A stretch of 64,000 nucleotides of DNA, from NCBI GenBank assembly GCA_009733745.1, contig WNWL01000006.1:186001-250000 (forward strand), in the 5' to 3' direction. The translations under genes and the position numbers were made by a program. Shown in pieces: positions 54,133-62,730 of the stretch. The notes beneath the pieces are model-generated. The model saw only the letters and a program-made list of their open reading frames with translations. It did not search any database and had not been told where the DNA came from. The stretch's first letter is position 1. Each line of letters opens with the position of its first letter. Source of the DNA: Oceanobacillus sp. HTM 045 (GTDB lineage Bacteria > Pseudomonadota > Alphaproteobacteria > Rhodobacterales > Rhodobacteraceae).

Positions 54133-55287
54133 TCAGCGGGGCGGCAGGCCGAGAAGCTGGCGCTTCTCGTCCTCGGCGAGGAAATCGGCCGAGGCGATCC
54201 GCCGCCACAGCGCCTCGCGCTCGCCCGCCAGCGCCGGGACCGCGTCCACGTCCGGCTCCAGCCCGATCTCCGGGCCGAACCAGCTCGCCATCGCCTGCCC
54301 CGTCTTGCGCACCAGCGGCAGGACGGTCTGGCGGTAGAAGGCCCGGTTGGCCTCCTGGTAATTGGCATAGGTGTTGTCGCCGGGGATGCCGAGCAGCATC
54401 GGCGGCACGCCGAAGGCCAGCGCGATCTCGCGCGCCGCGGCGTTCTTGGTCTCCAAGAACTCCATGTCCGAGGGCGAATAGCCCATCGGCTTCCAGTCCA
54501 GCCCGCCCTCCAGCAGCATCGGCCGGCCGGCGTTGCGGGCGCCCTGGTGGTTGTCCTCGATCTCGCGCGAGAGGCGCTGGAACTGCTCCTCGCTCAGGTG
54601 CCCCTTGCCCTCGCCGCCGGAGAAGACGATCGCGCCCGAGGGCCGCGCGGCGTTGTCGAGCAGCGCCTTGCACCAGCGCGCGGCGGCGTTGTGCAGGTCG
54701 ATCGACGCCGCCGCCGCCTCCATCGGCGCCATGCCGTAATGGTCGTCGAGCGGGTGGAACGCCTTCAGGTGCAGGATCGGCTTGACCTCGCCGGTCTGGT
54801 CGAAGCGGTGCTTCTTCGCGCCGACCGCATACTCGTAGCCGACCGGCCAGCCATCGGCGCCGGGGATCACCCGCATCCGGTCGGGGCGCAGCACGTGCAA
54901 CTCCATCGGCAACCCGTCATGGCCGTGGCAGGCCGCCTCCAGGTAGGCGTTGCCGGCGAGCTGGAGGAAGCCGTAGACCGCCTCCATCAGCGAGCGGCCG
55001 TCCTGCGCCGGGTTGGGGCCGGTCAGCAGGCGCAGCAGCGGATGCTCCAGCATCCGCTCGCCCCGCTCGCTGACGAGGAACGGCACCGCCGCCGCCGCCT
55101 CGGCCACCATGCGCACGCAGCGGAAGCCCACCACGTTCTGCTCGTAGCCGGTGCGCGCCAGCGAGGCGGTGTCTCGCGCGCTCCATACCGCGCGCCCGTT
55201 GCCGTGGATCGCCATCATCGGCCCCACGGCAGACGCCTTCTCTTCGGGCGCGGCGCTCGCGGCCCCGCGGAACAGTCGGAATGCCAT
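54133..55287 (-). CDS. GTA g3: portal protein
   Basis: 384 residues, HK97-type portal: LARTGYEQNVVGFRCVRMVAEAAAAVPFLV, LQLAGNAYLEAACHGHDG, LIHDNAAR-type GAIVFSGGEGKGHLSEEQFQRLSREIEDN, and PPMLLGIPGDNTYANYQEANRAFYRQTVLPL. ATG 55287 has AGGAG nine bases upstream; an in-frame TTG at 55308 is an alternative. Anchors the DNA entry channel. Confidence 0.95.
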   Translation of the reverse strand: MAFRLFRGAASAAPEEKASAVGPMMAIHGNGRAVWSARDTASLARTGYEQNVVGFRCVRMVAEAAAAVPFLVSERGERMLEHPLLRLLTGPNPAQDGRSLMEAVYGFLQLAGNAYLEAACHGHDGLPMELHVLRPDRMRVIPGADGWPVGYEYAVGAKKHRFDQTGEVKPILHLKAFHPLDDHYGMAPMEAAAASIDLHNAAARWCKALLDNAARPSGAIVFSGGEGKGHLSEEQFQRLSREIEDNHQGARNAGRPMLLEGGLDWKPMGYSPSDMEFLETKNAAAREIALAFGVPPMLLGIPGDNTYANYQEANRAFYRQTVLPLVRKTGQAMASWFGPEIGLEPDVDAVPALAGEREALWRRIASADFLAEDEKRQLLGLPPR

Positions 55288-55314
55288 TCTGCTCTCCTGT
55301 TCGGTCAATCGGCG

Positions 55315-56661
55315 TCAGAGCGCGCGCACCTGCGGCGCGGCGCCGTCCCTGCGGTCGAGGATCAGGTCCGTCACCGCCCAGACCATCGCGTCCATCCGGT
55401 CCGGGCTCTTCGTGCTCGTTCCGGCGATGAACGAGCACATCTGGTCTTCCAGCGGGGAGAAGGCACCGACATGGTGCACCCTGCCCTGCTCGTAGAGCGC
55501 GGCCACGGGCTCGGCCCGCACCATCTTGCCGCGGCTGGCATGAACGCCCCTGAACGCAACATCCGGGGCAACTCCGTGAACAACGCTTCGAACCAGGTCG
55601 CCACCCTGGTTCACTTCGGCCACCAGCCGGTCCGCCCCCCACTCGCGGTACGCGGCGGCAGCCAGCTCGGCCCACCCCTTCGGCGACAGCCCCGCCACCG
55701 ACAGGTCGGCGAGGACGTAGCCGTGGGCCTCGCCCCGGTGCATGGCCACCCCCGCGACCACGATCCCGCATTCGTCGGCGCCCGAGCCGGAGGAGACCGG
55801 CGGGTCCACCGCCACCACCACCCGTTCCAGCTCCGGAGCGGCACCCCGCCGCGCGTCCTCGATCATCGCGCGCGACCACAACGCGCCGCGATGCTCGCGC
55901 ACGAGCTCTCCCTCGAGCTCCTGCCGCGCCAGCGAGGTGCCGCCGTACCGCTCGTTCAGCCGCTCGACGAAATCGGGCGCGAGATGCGCCCGGTTCACGC
56001 CGGTCGCGGCATGGGTCACGCGGGTCCCCTTGGCCTCCATGATCTCGATCAGCACCGCGTTGTCGCGCGGCGTGGTGGTCACCAGCTGGCGCGGCCGGTC
56101 GCCGAGGCGCAGGCCGAACTGCAGCATGTCCCACGCCTCGCGGCACTTGCGCCACTTGGCCAGCTCGTCCGACCAGGCCGCGTCGAACTGCGGGCCGCGC
56201 AGGCTCTCCGGATCGGCGGCGGAAAACACCCGCGCCTCCGCCCCGTTGGGCCAGAGCAGGCGGCGGCGCGTCGCCTGCCATTGCGGCCGCCGGTCGTTGG
56301 GAGAGACGGCGAGGATGCCGCTCTCGCCGTCGATCATCACGCCCCGCACCTGGTCGAGCGTCTCGCCCAGAAGCGCGAACCTCGCCGCTCGCCCTGCGGC
56401 GAGCGGCGTCGGCCCCTCGACCTGGGCACGCACCCACTCGGCCCCGGCGCGGGTCTTGCCCGCGCCGCGGCCGCCGAGGATCACCCAGGTCGTCCAGTCT
56501 CCGTCGGGCTCCAGCTGGTGCTGGGGGTGCGCCCAGATGTCGAAGAGATGCGGCATCGCCGCCAGCGCGTTCTCCGACAGCCCGTCGAGGAACGCCTCAC
56601 GGTCGGACGCTCTCAGCGAGGCGATCGAGGCGGCGACGGATCTCGCGGCGCGCTTCGTCAA
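55315..56661 (-). CDS. GTA g2: terminase large subunit
   Basis: 448 residues. The packaging ATPase Walker A is VILGGRGAGKTRAGAEWVRAQV, with FDAAWSDELAKW as a Walker B-type segment. The nuclease part has acidic residues in VVVAVDPPVSSGSGADECGIVV and DRMDAMVWAVTDLIL. Packages host DNA into GTA particles. It overlaps the upstream g1 by 65 bases. Confidence 0.95.
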   Translation of the reverse strand: MTKRAARSVAASIASLRASDREAFLDGLSENALAAMPHLFDIWAHPQHQLEPDGDWTTWVILGGRGAGKTRAGAEWVRAQVEGPTPLAAGRAARFALLGETLDQVRGVMIDGESGILAVSPNDRRPQWQATRRRLLWPNGAEARVFSAADPESLRGPQFDAAWSDELAKWRKCREAWDMLQFGLRLGDRPRQLVTTTPRDNAVLIEIMEAKGTRVTHAATGVNRAHLAPDFVERLNERYGGTSLARQELEGELVREHRGALWSRAMIEDARRGAAPELERVVVAVDPPVSSGSGADECGIVVAGVAMHRGEAHGYVLADLSVAGLSPKGWAELAAAAYREWGADRLVAEVNQGGDLVRSVVHGVAPDVAFRGVHASRGKMVRAEPVAALYEQGRVHHVGAFSPLEDQMCSFIAGTSTKSPDRMDAMVWAVTDLILDRRDGAAPQVRAL

Positions 56662-56986
56662 GGTCGAGCACTCCTGCTGCTGCGCTGGCCGCGTCGAGGA
56701 CGGTGTCCGCCCGCTTCGCCAGCCGTTCCTGGATGTCGAAGACCGAGTTCAGGGTCTTGTGGGTCAGTTCGATCTGCTTCTGCAGGTCGCTCCCCGCGAC
56801 CGGCTCGTGCCCGTCGCGGAGCGTCTCGATGTTCTGTTCCAGCGCGTCGGCGACCCGGTCGAACAGCTCGACCGCCCGGAGCAGCCGGCTGCGGTTCACC
56901 CGCTCGGTCACGGCTTCCAGGCTGTCGGTCGCGGTACCGGTTCCGGTGGTCGCCTTGCGGCGCGCGGTCGAAGAGATGGCGGTCAT
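56597..56986 (-). CDS. GTA g1: terminase small-subunit-like protein
   Basis: 129 residues from ATG 56986, set by GAGGTGA eight bases upstream. The helical body SLEAVTERVNRSRLLRAVELFDRVADALEQNIETLRDG and HKTLNSVFDIQERLAKRADTV matches GTA gp1, which acts with the terminase large subunit. First gene of the GTA cluster. Confidence 0.9.
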   Translation of the reverse strand: MTAISSTARRKATTGTGTATDSLEAVTERVNRSRLLRAVELFDRVADALEQNIETLRDGHEPVAGSDLQKQIELTHKTLNSVFDIQERLAKRADTVLDAASAAAGVLDLDEARREIRRRLDRLAESVRP

Positions 56987-57033
56987 GGAAATCACCTCGG
57001 ATTGAAAATGCATGGTCGAAAAGGAACGGGCGC

Positions 57034-57065
57034 GCGCCGCCGGCCCACGTGGGTGCCGGCGGCGC
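57034..57065 (-). promoter_or_regulatory. Terminator-like hairpin in the GTA leader
   Basis: Perfect 11-bp arms GCGCCGCCGGC / GCCGGCGGCGC with a CCACGTGG inner palindrome. Read on the minus strand, it is followed by CCGTTCCTTTTCG and then by g1 about 50 bases later. It could attenuate transcription into the GTA cluster. The rest of the 373-base gap 56987-57359 shows CCCTAGGG at 57191-57198 and presumably the GTA promoter, which I cannot place. Confidence 0.55.
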
Positions 57066-57359
57066 CCGGTGAAAAATCCGGGAGCCCGAAACGAAAACGG
57101 CACCGCCCGGAACGGGGGTGCCGATGGTAGTGCCGAAACGAGAAACGGCGCCGCCGGATGGCTGCGCCGCGCTTGCCCTAGTCGCAAAATCCCTAGGGTG
57201 TCACGGGGTATACCGGAGAGCGCACGGGGAGTCAAGCGCTTTCGCAACGCCCCCCGCCATTATCCCCGACCGGGGCGCCGCGCCCGCCGCAGCGCCCTTT
57301 GCCGGCCGCGCACCCGCGGCGCGCTGCGGGCGGGATCGCGGGTGGCGGGATGCGGGTGG

Positions 57360-58346
57360 CTAGTTCCCCTGCCGCTGGCGCTCGATCTCGCGCCACTTGG
57401 CGACGTTGCGGTTGTGCTCGGCCAGCGTCTCCGCGAAGACGTGCCCGCCGGTGCCGTCGGCGACGAAGTAGAAATAGTCCGTCTCGTCCGGGCGCACCGC
57501 GGCCATGATCGACGCGCGCCCCGGGTTGGCGATCGGGGTCGGCGGCAGGCCGGCCACCTTGCGCGAGTTGTAGGGCGTCATCGCGTCCAGCTCCGACTTC
57601 CGCAGCCCGCGGCCGAGCTTGTACTCGCCCTTGGTGATGCCGTAGCGGATGGTCGCGTCCGCGCCCAGCGGCATGTTGCGCCGCAGCCGGTTCACGAACA
57701 CCGAACCGACCCGCGGCCGTTCCTCCGGCACGCCGGTCTCGCGCTCGATCACCGAGGCGAGGATCAGCGCCTCCTCCGGCGTGTCGAACGGCAGGTCGGG
57801 GGCGCGGTTCTCCCAGGCCTCGGCGAGGATCCGCTCCTGCGCCTCGATCATCCGGGTCAGCACCGCGTCGCGCGTGTCGCCGCGGTTGACGAAATAGGTG
57901 TCGGGCGCAAGCACGCCCTCGGCGGGCGTCAGGGTGATCTCGCCGGTCAGGAGCTCGGACTCCCGCACGATCTCCAGTATCTCGAAGGTCGAGAGCCCCT
58001 CGGCCACGGTGATCTTGTACTGGATGCCCCGGCCCGCCACGAGGATGTCGAGCACCTCGTCCATCGAGGCCCGCGCCGGGATGGCGTACTCGCCCGCCTT
58101 CAGCCGCTCCTGCTTGCCCTCGTAGCGCACGCCGAGCCGGAAGATGGTGGCCGACGTGATCGCCCCGCTCTCCTCCAGGATCGACGCGATCCGGTCGACC
58201 GAGGCGCCCGACGGGATCGAGACGGTGGTCTCCGCCGCCGCCGGTCCCTCCTGGGTGTAGAGCATCTTGCCGTAGAGCACCGCGCCTGCCAGCGCGAGGC
58301 CCGCCACGATCAGGATCGACAGCATGTTGGCCGCGACGTGGCGCAT
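57360..58346 (-). CDS. mltG: Endolytic murein transglycosylase MltG
   Basis: 328 residues. One N-terminal transmembrane helix (LSILIVAGLALAGAVLYG) is followed by a LysM-like segment (TTVSIPSGASVDRIASILEESGAI). The YceG/MltG catalytic domain has the Glu in LILASVIERETGVPEERP, plus DATIRYGITKG and AGLPPTPIANPG. It cuts nascent peptidoglycan to release glycan chains at the inner membrane. It lies directly upstream of the GTA cluster, as in other Rhodobacterales, downstream of fabF. Confidence 0.95.
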   Translation of the reverse strand: MRHVAANMLSILIVAGLALAGAVLYGKMLYTQEGPAAAETTVSIPSGASVDRIASILEESGAITSATIFRLGVRYEGKQERLKAGEYAIPARASMDEVLDILVAGRGIQYKITVAEGLSTFEILEIVRESELLTGEITLTPAEGVLAPDTYFVNRGDTRDAVLTRMIEAQERILAEAWENRAPDLPFDTPEEALILASVIERETGVPEERPRVGSVFVNRLRRNMPLGADATIRYGITKGEYKLGRGLRKSELDAMTPYNSRKVAGLPPTPIANPGRASIMAAVRPDETDYFYFVADGTGGHVFAETLAEHNRNVAKWREIERQRQGN

Positions 58347-58382
58347 GGCCGGTTCTCCCGTGCGTTCAGCCTGGCGGTTCGC

Positions 58383-59648
58383 CTACCTGTCCAGCGCCCC
58401 GAAGACCACCGAGGCGTTGGTGCCGCCGAACCCGAAGGAGTTCGACAGCGCAACCTTGATCTCCCGCTCGCGCGCCTGCAACGGCGCGAGGTCGATCGGC
58501 GTGTCCACCGAGGGGTTCTCCAGGTTCAGCGTCGGCGGCGCGACCTGGTCGCGGATCGCCAGCACCGAGAAGATCGCCTCGATCGCGCCCGCCGCGCCCA
58601 GCAGGTGCCCGGTCGACGACTTGGTCGACGACATGGTCGCCTGCGCCGCGTGGTTGCCCATCAGCCGGGTCACCGCGTTCAGCTCGATCTCGTCGCCCAC
58701 CGGCGTCGAGGTGCCATGCGCGTTGACGTAGTCCACGTCGTCCGCGTTGAGCTTCGCGTTGCGCAGCGCCGCCTTCATGGCGCGGTAGCCGCCGTCGCCG
58801 TCCGGCGCCGGGGCGGTGATGTGGTAGGCGTCGCCCGAAAGGCCGTAGCCCAGCACCTCGGCATAGATCTTGGCGCCGCGCGCCTTGGCGTGCTCGTATT
58901 CCTCCAGCACGACGATGCCCGCGCCCTCGCCCATCACGAAGCCGTCGCGGTCGCGGTCATAGGGCCGCGAGGCGCGCTCGGGCGTGTCGTTGAAGCCGGT
59001 CGAGAGCGCCTTGCAGGCGGCGAAGCCCGCCAGCGAGATCTCGCAGACCGGGCTCTCCGCGCCGCCGGCGACCATCACGTCCGCGTCGCCCAGCGCGATC
59101 AGCCGCGAGGCGTCGCCGATCGCGTGCGCGCCGGTCGAGCAGGCCGTCACCACCGCGTGGTTCGGCCCCTTGAAGCCGTAACGGATGGAGACCTGCCCCG
59201 AGCACAGGTTGATCAGCGCCGAGGGGATGAAGAACGGCGAGACGCGGCGCGGGCCGCGCTCCTTCAGGGTGATCGCGGTCTCGGCGATGGTCTCGATGCC
59301 GCCGATGCCCGAGCCGATCATCACGCCGGTGCGCTCCAGGCTCTCCTCGTCCTCCGGCCGCCAGCCGGCGTCGTTCACCGCCATCTCGGCGGCGGCGAGC
59401 GCGTAGACGATGAAGCGGTCGTTCTTGCGCTGCTCCTTCTTGTCGACCCACTGGTCGGGGTCGAAGGTCGCGTCCGACCCGTCGCCGAGGGGAATCTCGC
59501 AGGCGATCTGGCAGGGCAGGTGCGAGGCGTCGAAATAGCGGATCCGGTTTGCCCCCGACCTGCCCGCGAGCAGGCGCTCCCAGCTCGGCTCCACGCCGCA
59601 TCCGAGCGGCGACAGAAGCCCCAGGCCCGTTACGACCACACGCCTCAT
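58383..59648 (-). CDS. fabF: Beta-ketoacyl-ACP synthase II
   Basis: Elongates acyl-ACP in fatty acid synthesis. The 421-residue thiolase-fold protein has the active Cys in VVTACSTGAHAIGDA, His in NAHGTSTPVGD, and His in TKSSTGHLLGAAGAIEAIFS; the C-terminus is SFGFGGTNASVVFG. ATG 59648 gives MRRVVVTGLGLLSPLG, the family start. Downstream of acpP. Confidence 0.98.
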   Translation of the reverse strand: MRRVVVTGLGLLSPLGCGVEPSWERLLAGRSGANRIRYFDASHLPCQIACEIPLGDGSDATFDPDQWVDKKEQRKNDRFIVYALAAAEMAVNDAGWRPEDEESLERTGVMIGSGIGGIETIAETAITLKERGPRRVSPFFIPSALINLCSGQVSIRYGFKGPNHAVVTACSTGAHAIGDASRLIALGDADVMVAGGAESPVCEISLAGFAACKALSTGFNDTPERASRPYDRDRDGFVMGEGAGIVVLEEYEHAKARGAKIYAEVLGYGLSGDAYHITAPAPDGDGGYRAMKAALRNAKLNADDVDYVNAHGTSTPVGDEIELNAVTRLMGNHAAQATMSSTKSSTGHLLGAAGAIEAIFSVLAIRDQVAPPTLNLENPSVDTPIDLAPLQAREREIKVALSNSFGFGGTNASVVFGALDR

Positions 59649-59815
59649 GCAGTTCTCCTCCCAGCTAGTCGCGCTGCCGTCCGAACCGCGCGAGCCGCAC
59701 CCCCCGGGGCGCACTGGCCACAGCGACAGTACAGGCGAGCGCATCCCTGCCTCAAGGGCCGGGACATAGGGCGCCGGTCACATTTCGCCAAGATGCGGCG
59801 CACAAACGCAAACGC

Positions 59816-59829
59816 GGCCCCCGGGGGCC
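59816..59829 (-). terminator. GC palindrome between acpP and fabF
   Basis: GGCCCCCGGGGGCC, a 14-base perfect palindrome 36 bases after the acpP stop, followed on the minus strand by GCGTTTGCGTTTG. It may reduce readthrough from the strongly expressed acpP into fabF. Confidence 0.45.
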
Positions 59830-59865
59830 ACCCGGACGCCGCGCGGCCCGTTCGGGATGTGTCGG

Positions 59866-60102
59866 TCAGGCCGACTTTTCGGAGATGAACTTCACCGCAT
59901 CGCCGAAGGTCTGGATCGACTCCGCGGCGTCGTCGGGGATCTCGATCCCGAACTCCTCCTCGAAAGCCATGACGAGCTCGACCGTGTCGAGGCTGTCCGC
60001 GCCCAGATCGTCAATGAAGCTGGCACTCTCGACAACCTTGTCTTCCTCGACCTGAAGATGGTCGATGACGATCTTCTTCACGCGATCAGCAATATCGCTC
60101 AT
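59866..60102 (-). CDS. acpP: Acyl carrier protein
   Basis: 78 residues, acidic four-helix protein with the phosphopantetheine Ser in [18 protein letters not shown]. It carries growing acyl chains for FabD, FabG and FabF, all encoded here. Good length match. A 286-base gap to fabG upstream leaves room for its own promoter. Confidence 0.98.
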   Translation of the reverse strand: MSDIADRVKKIVIDHLQVEEDKVVESASFIDDLGADSLDTVELVMAFEEEFGIEIPDDAAESIQTFGDAVKFISEKSA

Positions 60103-60226
60103 GTCCTGTCCTCGCTGGTTCTAGCCCTCAAGCCTCGCGGCCTTTTAGGGGAGTCATTCTCAACTGGCAAGAGGTGGTTGGCGCATGGATTACGCAACGT
60201 CAACCGCCCCTCCGCCGACCTTCGAC

Positions 60227-60242
60227 GGCCCCGCGCGGGGCC
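60227..60242 (-). terminator. GC palindrome downstream of fabG
   Basis: GGCCCCGCGCGGGGCC, a 16-base perfect palindrome in the fabG-acpP gap (60103-60388). No T-run. Apart from this hairpin and a presumed acpP promoter the gap shows nothing. Confidence 0.4.
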
Positions 60243-60388
60243 ACTTGCCGCGACCGGCCGGGCCGGACCCGGACCGTCGCCATCAGTCGCGCCGCCGCAC
60301 TACCGGCCACGCATTCCACCGCACTCCCGGTCGCGCGAACGCATCCGGCGCGGCGTGGCGCGGCAGTTCCGGCACGCAACTCCGCGCC

Positions 60389-61126
60389 TCAGATCATCGC
60401 CATGCCGCCGTTGACGTGCAGCGTCTGGCCGGTGACGTAGGCGGCTTCCTCGGAGGCGAGGTAGAGCGTCGCCGAGGCGATCTCGGCGGCGGTGCCCATC
60501 CGCCCGGCGGGGATCGAGCCGAGGATCTTGCCCTTCTGGTCGTCGTTCAGCTTGTCGGTCATCGCCGTCTCGATGAAGCCCGGCGCGACGCAGTTCACCG
60601 TGATCCCGCGCGAGGCGACCTCGTAGGCGAGCGACTTCGACATGCCGATCATGCCCGCCTTCGACGCGGCGTAGTTGCCCTGCCCCGGGTTGCCGGTCAC
60701 GCCGACGATCGAGGTGATGCCGACGATCCGGCCCCAGCGCGCCTTCATCATGCCGCGCAGCACCGCGCGGGAGAGGCGGAAGGCGGCGGTCAGGTTGACC
60801 TGGATCACCTGGTCCCATTCCTCGTCCGACATCCGCATGAACAGGTTGTCCCGCGTGACGCCCGCGTTGTTGACGAGGATGTCGAGCCCGCCCATCGCCT
60901 CCGTCGCCGCCTTCGGCAGCGCGTCCACCGCGGCGAGGTCGGAGAGGTTGCAGGGCGTCACATGGGCGTTTTCGCCCAGCTCGGCGGCCAGCGCCTCCAG
61001 CGGCTCGGTCCGCGTGCCCGAGAGCGCCACCGCCGCGCCCGCGCCATGCAGCACCCGCGCGATCTCCGCGCCGATCCCGCCCGAGGCCCCCGTCACCAGC
61101 GCCCGCTTGCCCGTCAGGTCGAACAT
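60389..61126 (-). CDS. fabG: 3-oxoacyl-ACP reductase
   Basis: 245-residue short-chain dehydrogenase. The cofactor loop is ALVTGASGGIGAEIARVL, NNAGVTRDNLFMRM is the substrate motif, and the catalytic Ser/Tyr/Lys are in GITSIVGVTGNPGQGNYAASKAGMIG. NADPH-dependent reduction of 3-oxoacyl-ACP. Same strand as fabD, separated by a VOC protein gene. Confidence 0.97.
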   Translation of the reverse strand: MFDLTGKRALVTGASGGIGAEIARVLHGAGAAVALSGTRTEPLEALAAELGENAHVTPCNLSDLAAVDALPKAATEAMGGLDILVNNAGVTRDNLFMRMSDEEWDQVIQVNLTAAFRLSRAVLRGMMKARWGRIVGITSIVGVTGNPGQGNYAASKAGMIGMSKSLAYEVASRGITVNCVAPGFIETAMTDKLNDDQKGKILGSIPAGRMGTAAEIASATLYLASEEAAYVTGQTLHVNGGMAMI

Positions 61127-61231
61127 ATTCCGGAACTCCTCTCTCCGTTTCCCTCAGGCGCTGCGCTCACGGCGCGCCATACTCTATTATTCGGCGGCAT
61201 TATTCGGCGGCTTGCCGGAGGCGCGCCCGCC

Positions 61232-61621
61232 TCACTCCGGGTTCGCGGGCTTCATCAGCCCCAGCACCGCGTCCACGTTGTCATGGATCATCACGATCCG
61301 GCCCACGCCCGGCACGTCGAAGGGCTCGTTGACGACCTTCGCCCCCGCCGCCCTCGCGTCCGCCGCGGCCTTGTCGGCGTCGTCCACAGCCATGTAGGGC
61401 ACCCAGCGCTCCGGCATCCCCTCGAACTCGGGTCCGTGCATCTGCATGATGCCCGCCACCATGTCCTCGCCGACCTTGGCCACCCGGTAGGGATGCGGGC
61501 CGCCCATGTCGACCTCCATGATCTCCCAGCCGAGCACCTTCGCGTAGAACTCCGCCGCTCCCGCGGCGTCACGGGTCAGCAACTCGTTCCAGTGAACATA
61601 GCCGTGGTCGTAGCCGCGCAT
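61232..61621 (-). CDS. VOC (glyoxalase-like) family protein
   Basis: 129 residues with the vicinal-oxygen-chelate fold: YVHWNELLTRDAAGAAEFYAKVLGWEIMEVDMG, VPYMAVDDADKAAADARAAGAKVVNEPFDVPGVGRIVMIHDNVDAVLGLM. Metal-ligand positions include the N-terminal His and Glu of the repeat. Substrate unknown. It sits between fabD and fabG, starting 18 bases after fabD. Confidence 0.9.
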   Translation of the reverse strand: MRGYDHGYVHWNELLTRDAAGAAEFYAKVLGWEIMEVDMGGPHPYRVAKVGEDMVAGIMQMHGPEFEGMPERWVPYMAVDDADKAAADARAAGAKVVNEPFDVPGVGRIVMIHDNVDAVLGLMKPANPE

Positions 61622-61639
61622 GATGCCGCTCCTGTCCGT

Positions 61640-62599
61640 TTAACCGTTGATCGCCTCTGCCAGCTTCTTCACGTCGTCCGGGCCGTTCACCGCCACCGCG
61701 CCGAGCGCCCGGTCGATCCGGCGCACCATGCCCGACAGCGCCTTGCCCGCGCCGATCTCGACGAACTCCGTCACGCCCTGCCCGGCCATCCACGCCACCG
61801 ACTCGCGCCAGCGCACGGCACCCGTGACCTGCTCCACCAGCAGCTTGCGGATCTCCTCCGGGTCGCTCACCGCCGCGGCGCGCACGTTGGCGACCACCGG
61901 CACGGCGGGCCTGTTGATCTGCACGTCGGCCAGCGCCCCGGCCATCACGTCCGCCGCGGGCTGCATCAGCGCGCAGTGGAACGGCGCGGATACCGGCAGC
62001 ATCACCGCCCGCTTCGCGCCCTTGCCCTTGGCGATCTCCACGGCGCGCTCCACCGCGGCCTTGTGACCGGAGACCACCACCTGCCCGGGGTCGTTGTCGT
62101 TCGCCGCCTGGCAGACCTCGCCCTGCGCGGCCTCCGCGGCCACCTCGGAGGCGGCGGCATAGTCGAGCCCCAGCAGCGCGGCCATGGCACCGGTGCCGAC
62201 CGGCGTCGCCTCCTGCATCGCGCGCCCGCGCACGCGAAGGAGCTTGGCCGCGTCCGCCACCGTGAACGCCCCGGCGGCGCAGAGCGCGGAATACTCGCCC
62301 AGCGAATGCCCCGCGACATAGGCCGCCGTGGTGATCGAGACGCCTTCCGCCTCCAGCGCCACCATCGCCGCCATCGAGGTCGCCATCAGCGCCGGCTGCG
62401 CGTTGGCGGTGAGGCGCAGGTCCTCCTCCGGACCTTCCCAGATCAGCGCCGAGAGCTTCTCGCCCAGCGCCTCGTCCACCGCCTCGAACACCGCCGCCGC
62501 GGCCGGGTAGGCCTCCGCCAGGTCGCGGCCCATTCCCACGGCCTGGGCGCCCTGCCCCGGAAAGACGAATGCGCGCACGGTCTCAGCAGTTTCCGCCAT
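61640..62599 (-). CDS. fabD: Malonyl-CoA:ACP transacylase
   Basis: 319 residues. FVFPGQGAQAVGMGRDLAEAYP at the N-terminus and the catalytic Ser in VAGHSLGEYSALCAAG, with His in PVSAPFHCALMQPAA. Loads malonyl onto ACP for chain elongation. First gene of the fabD-VOC-fabG group. Confidence 0.98.
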   Translation of the reverse strand: MAETAETVRAFVFPGQGAQAVGMGRDLAEAYPAAAAVFEAVDEALGEKLSALIWEGPEEDLRLTANAQPALMATSMAAMVALEAEGVSITTAAYVAGHSLGEYSALCAAGAFTVADAAKLLRVRGRAMQEATPVGTGAMAALLGLDYAAASEVAAEAAQGEVCQAANDNDPGQVVVSGHKAAVERAVEIAKGKGAKRAVMLPVSAPFHCALMQPAADVMAGALADVQINRPAVPVVANVRAAAVSDPEEIRKLLVEQVTGAVRWRESVAWMAGQGVTEFVEIGAGKALSGMVRRIDRALGAVAVNGPDDVKKLAEAING

Positions 62600-62670
62600 G
62601 GATGTCCCCTCTCAGAGTTTCCCGGCTGGGTGCGCCATGCCCTGCCATATGTCAAGCCAGCGACGCCCCA

Positions 62671-62730
62671 GGGCCGCATCACTCCGGGCCGCATCACTCC
62701 ACGCCGGATCACTCCACGCCGGATCACTCC
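62671..62730. repeat. 4 x 15-bp tandem repeat at the 3' end of the enolase-superfamily gene
   Basis: Two units GGGCCGCATCACTCC, then two units ACGCCGGATCACTCC. The stop codon of the enolase-superfamily gene (TGA, 62724-62726 on the minus strand) lies in the last unit, so the other units are just downstream. Each unit repeats GGAGTGA on the minus strand. Confidence 0.92.

Noticed and set aside
42606-56986. Integrated prophage
   Set aside because: No integrase, repressor, replication or lysis genes, and no attachment-site duplication seen at the tRNA. Gene order is that of a gene transfer agent.
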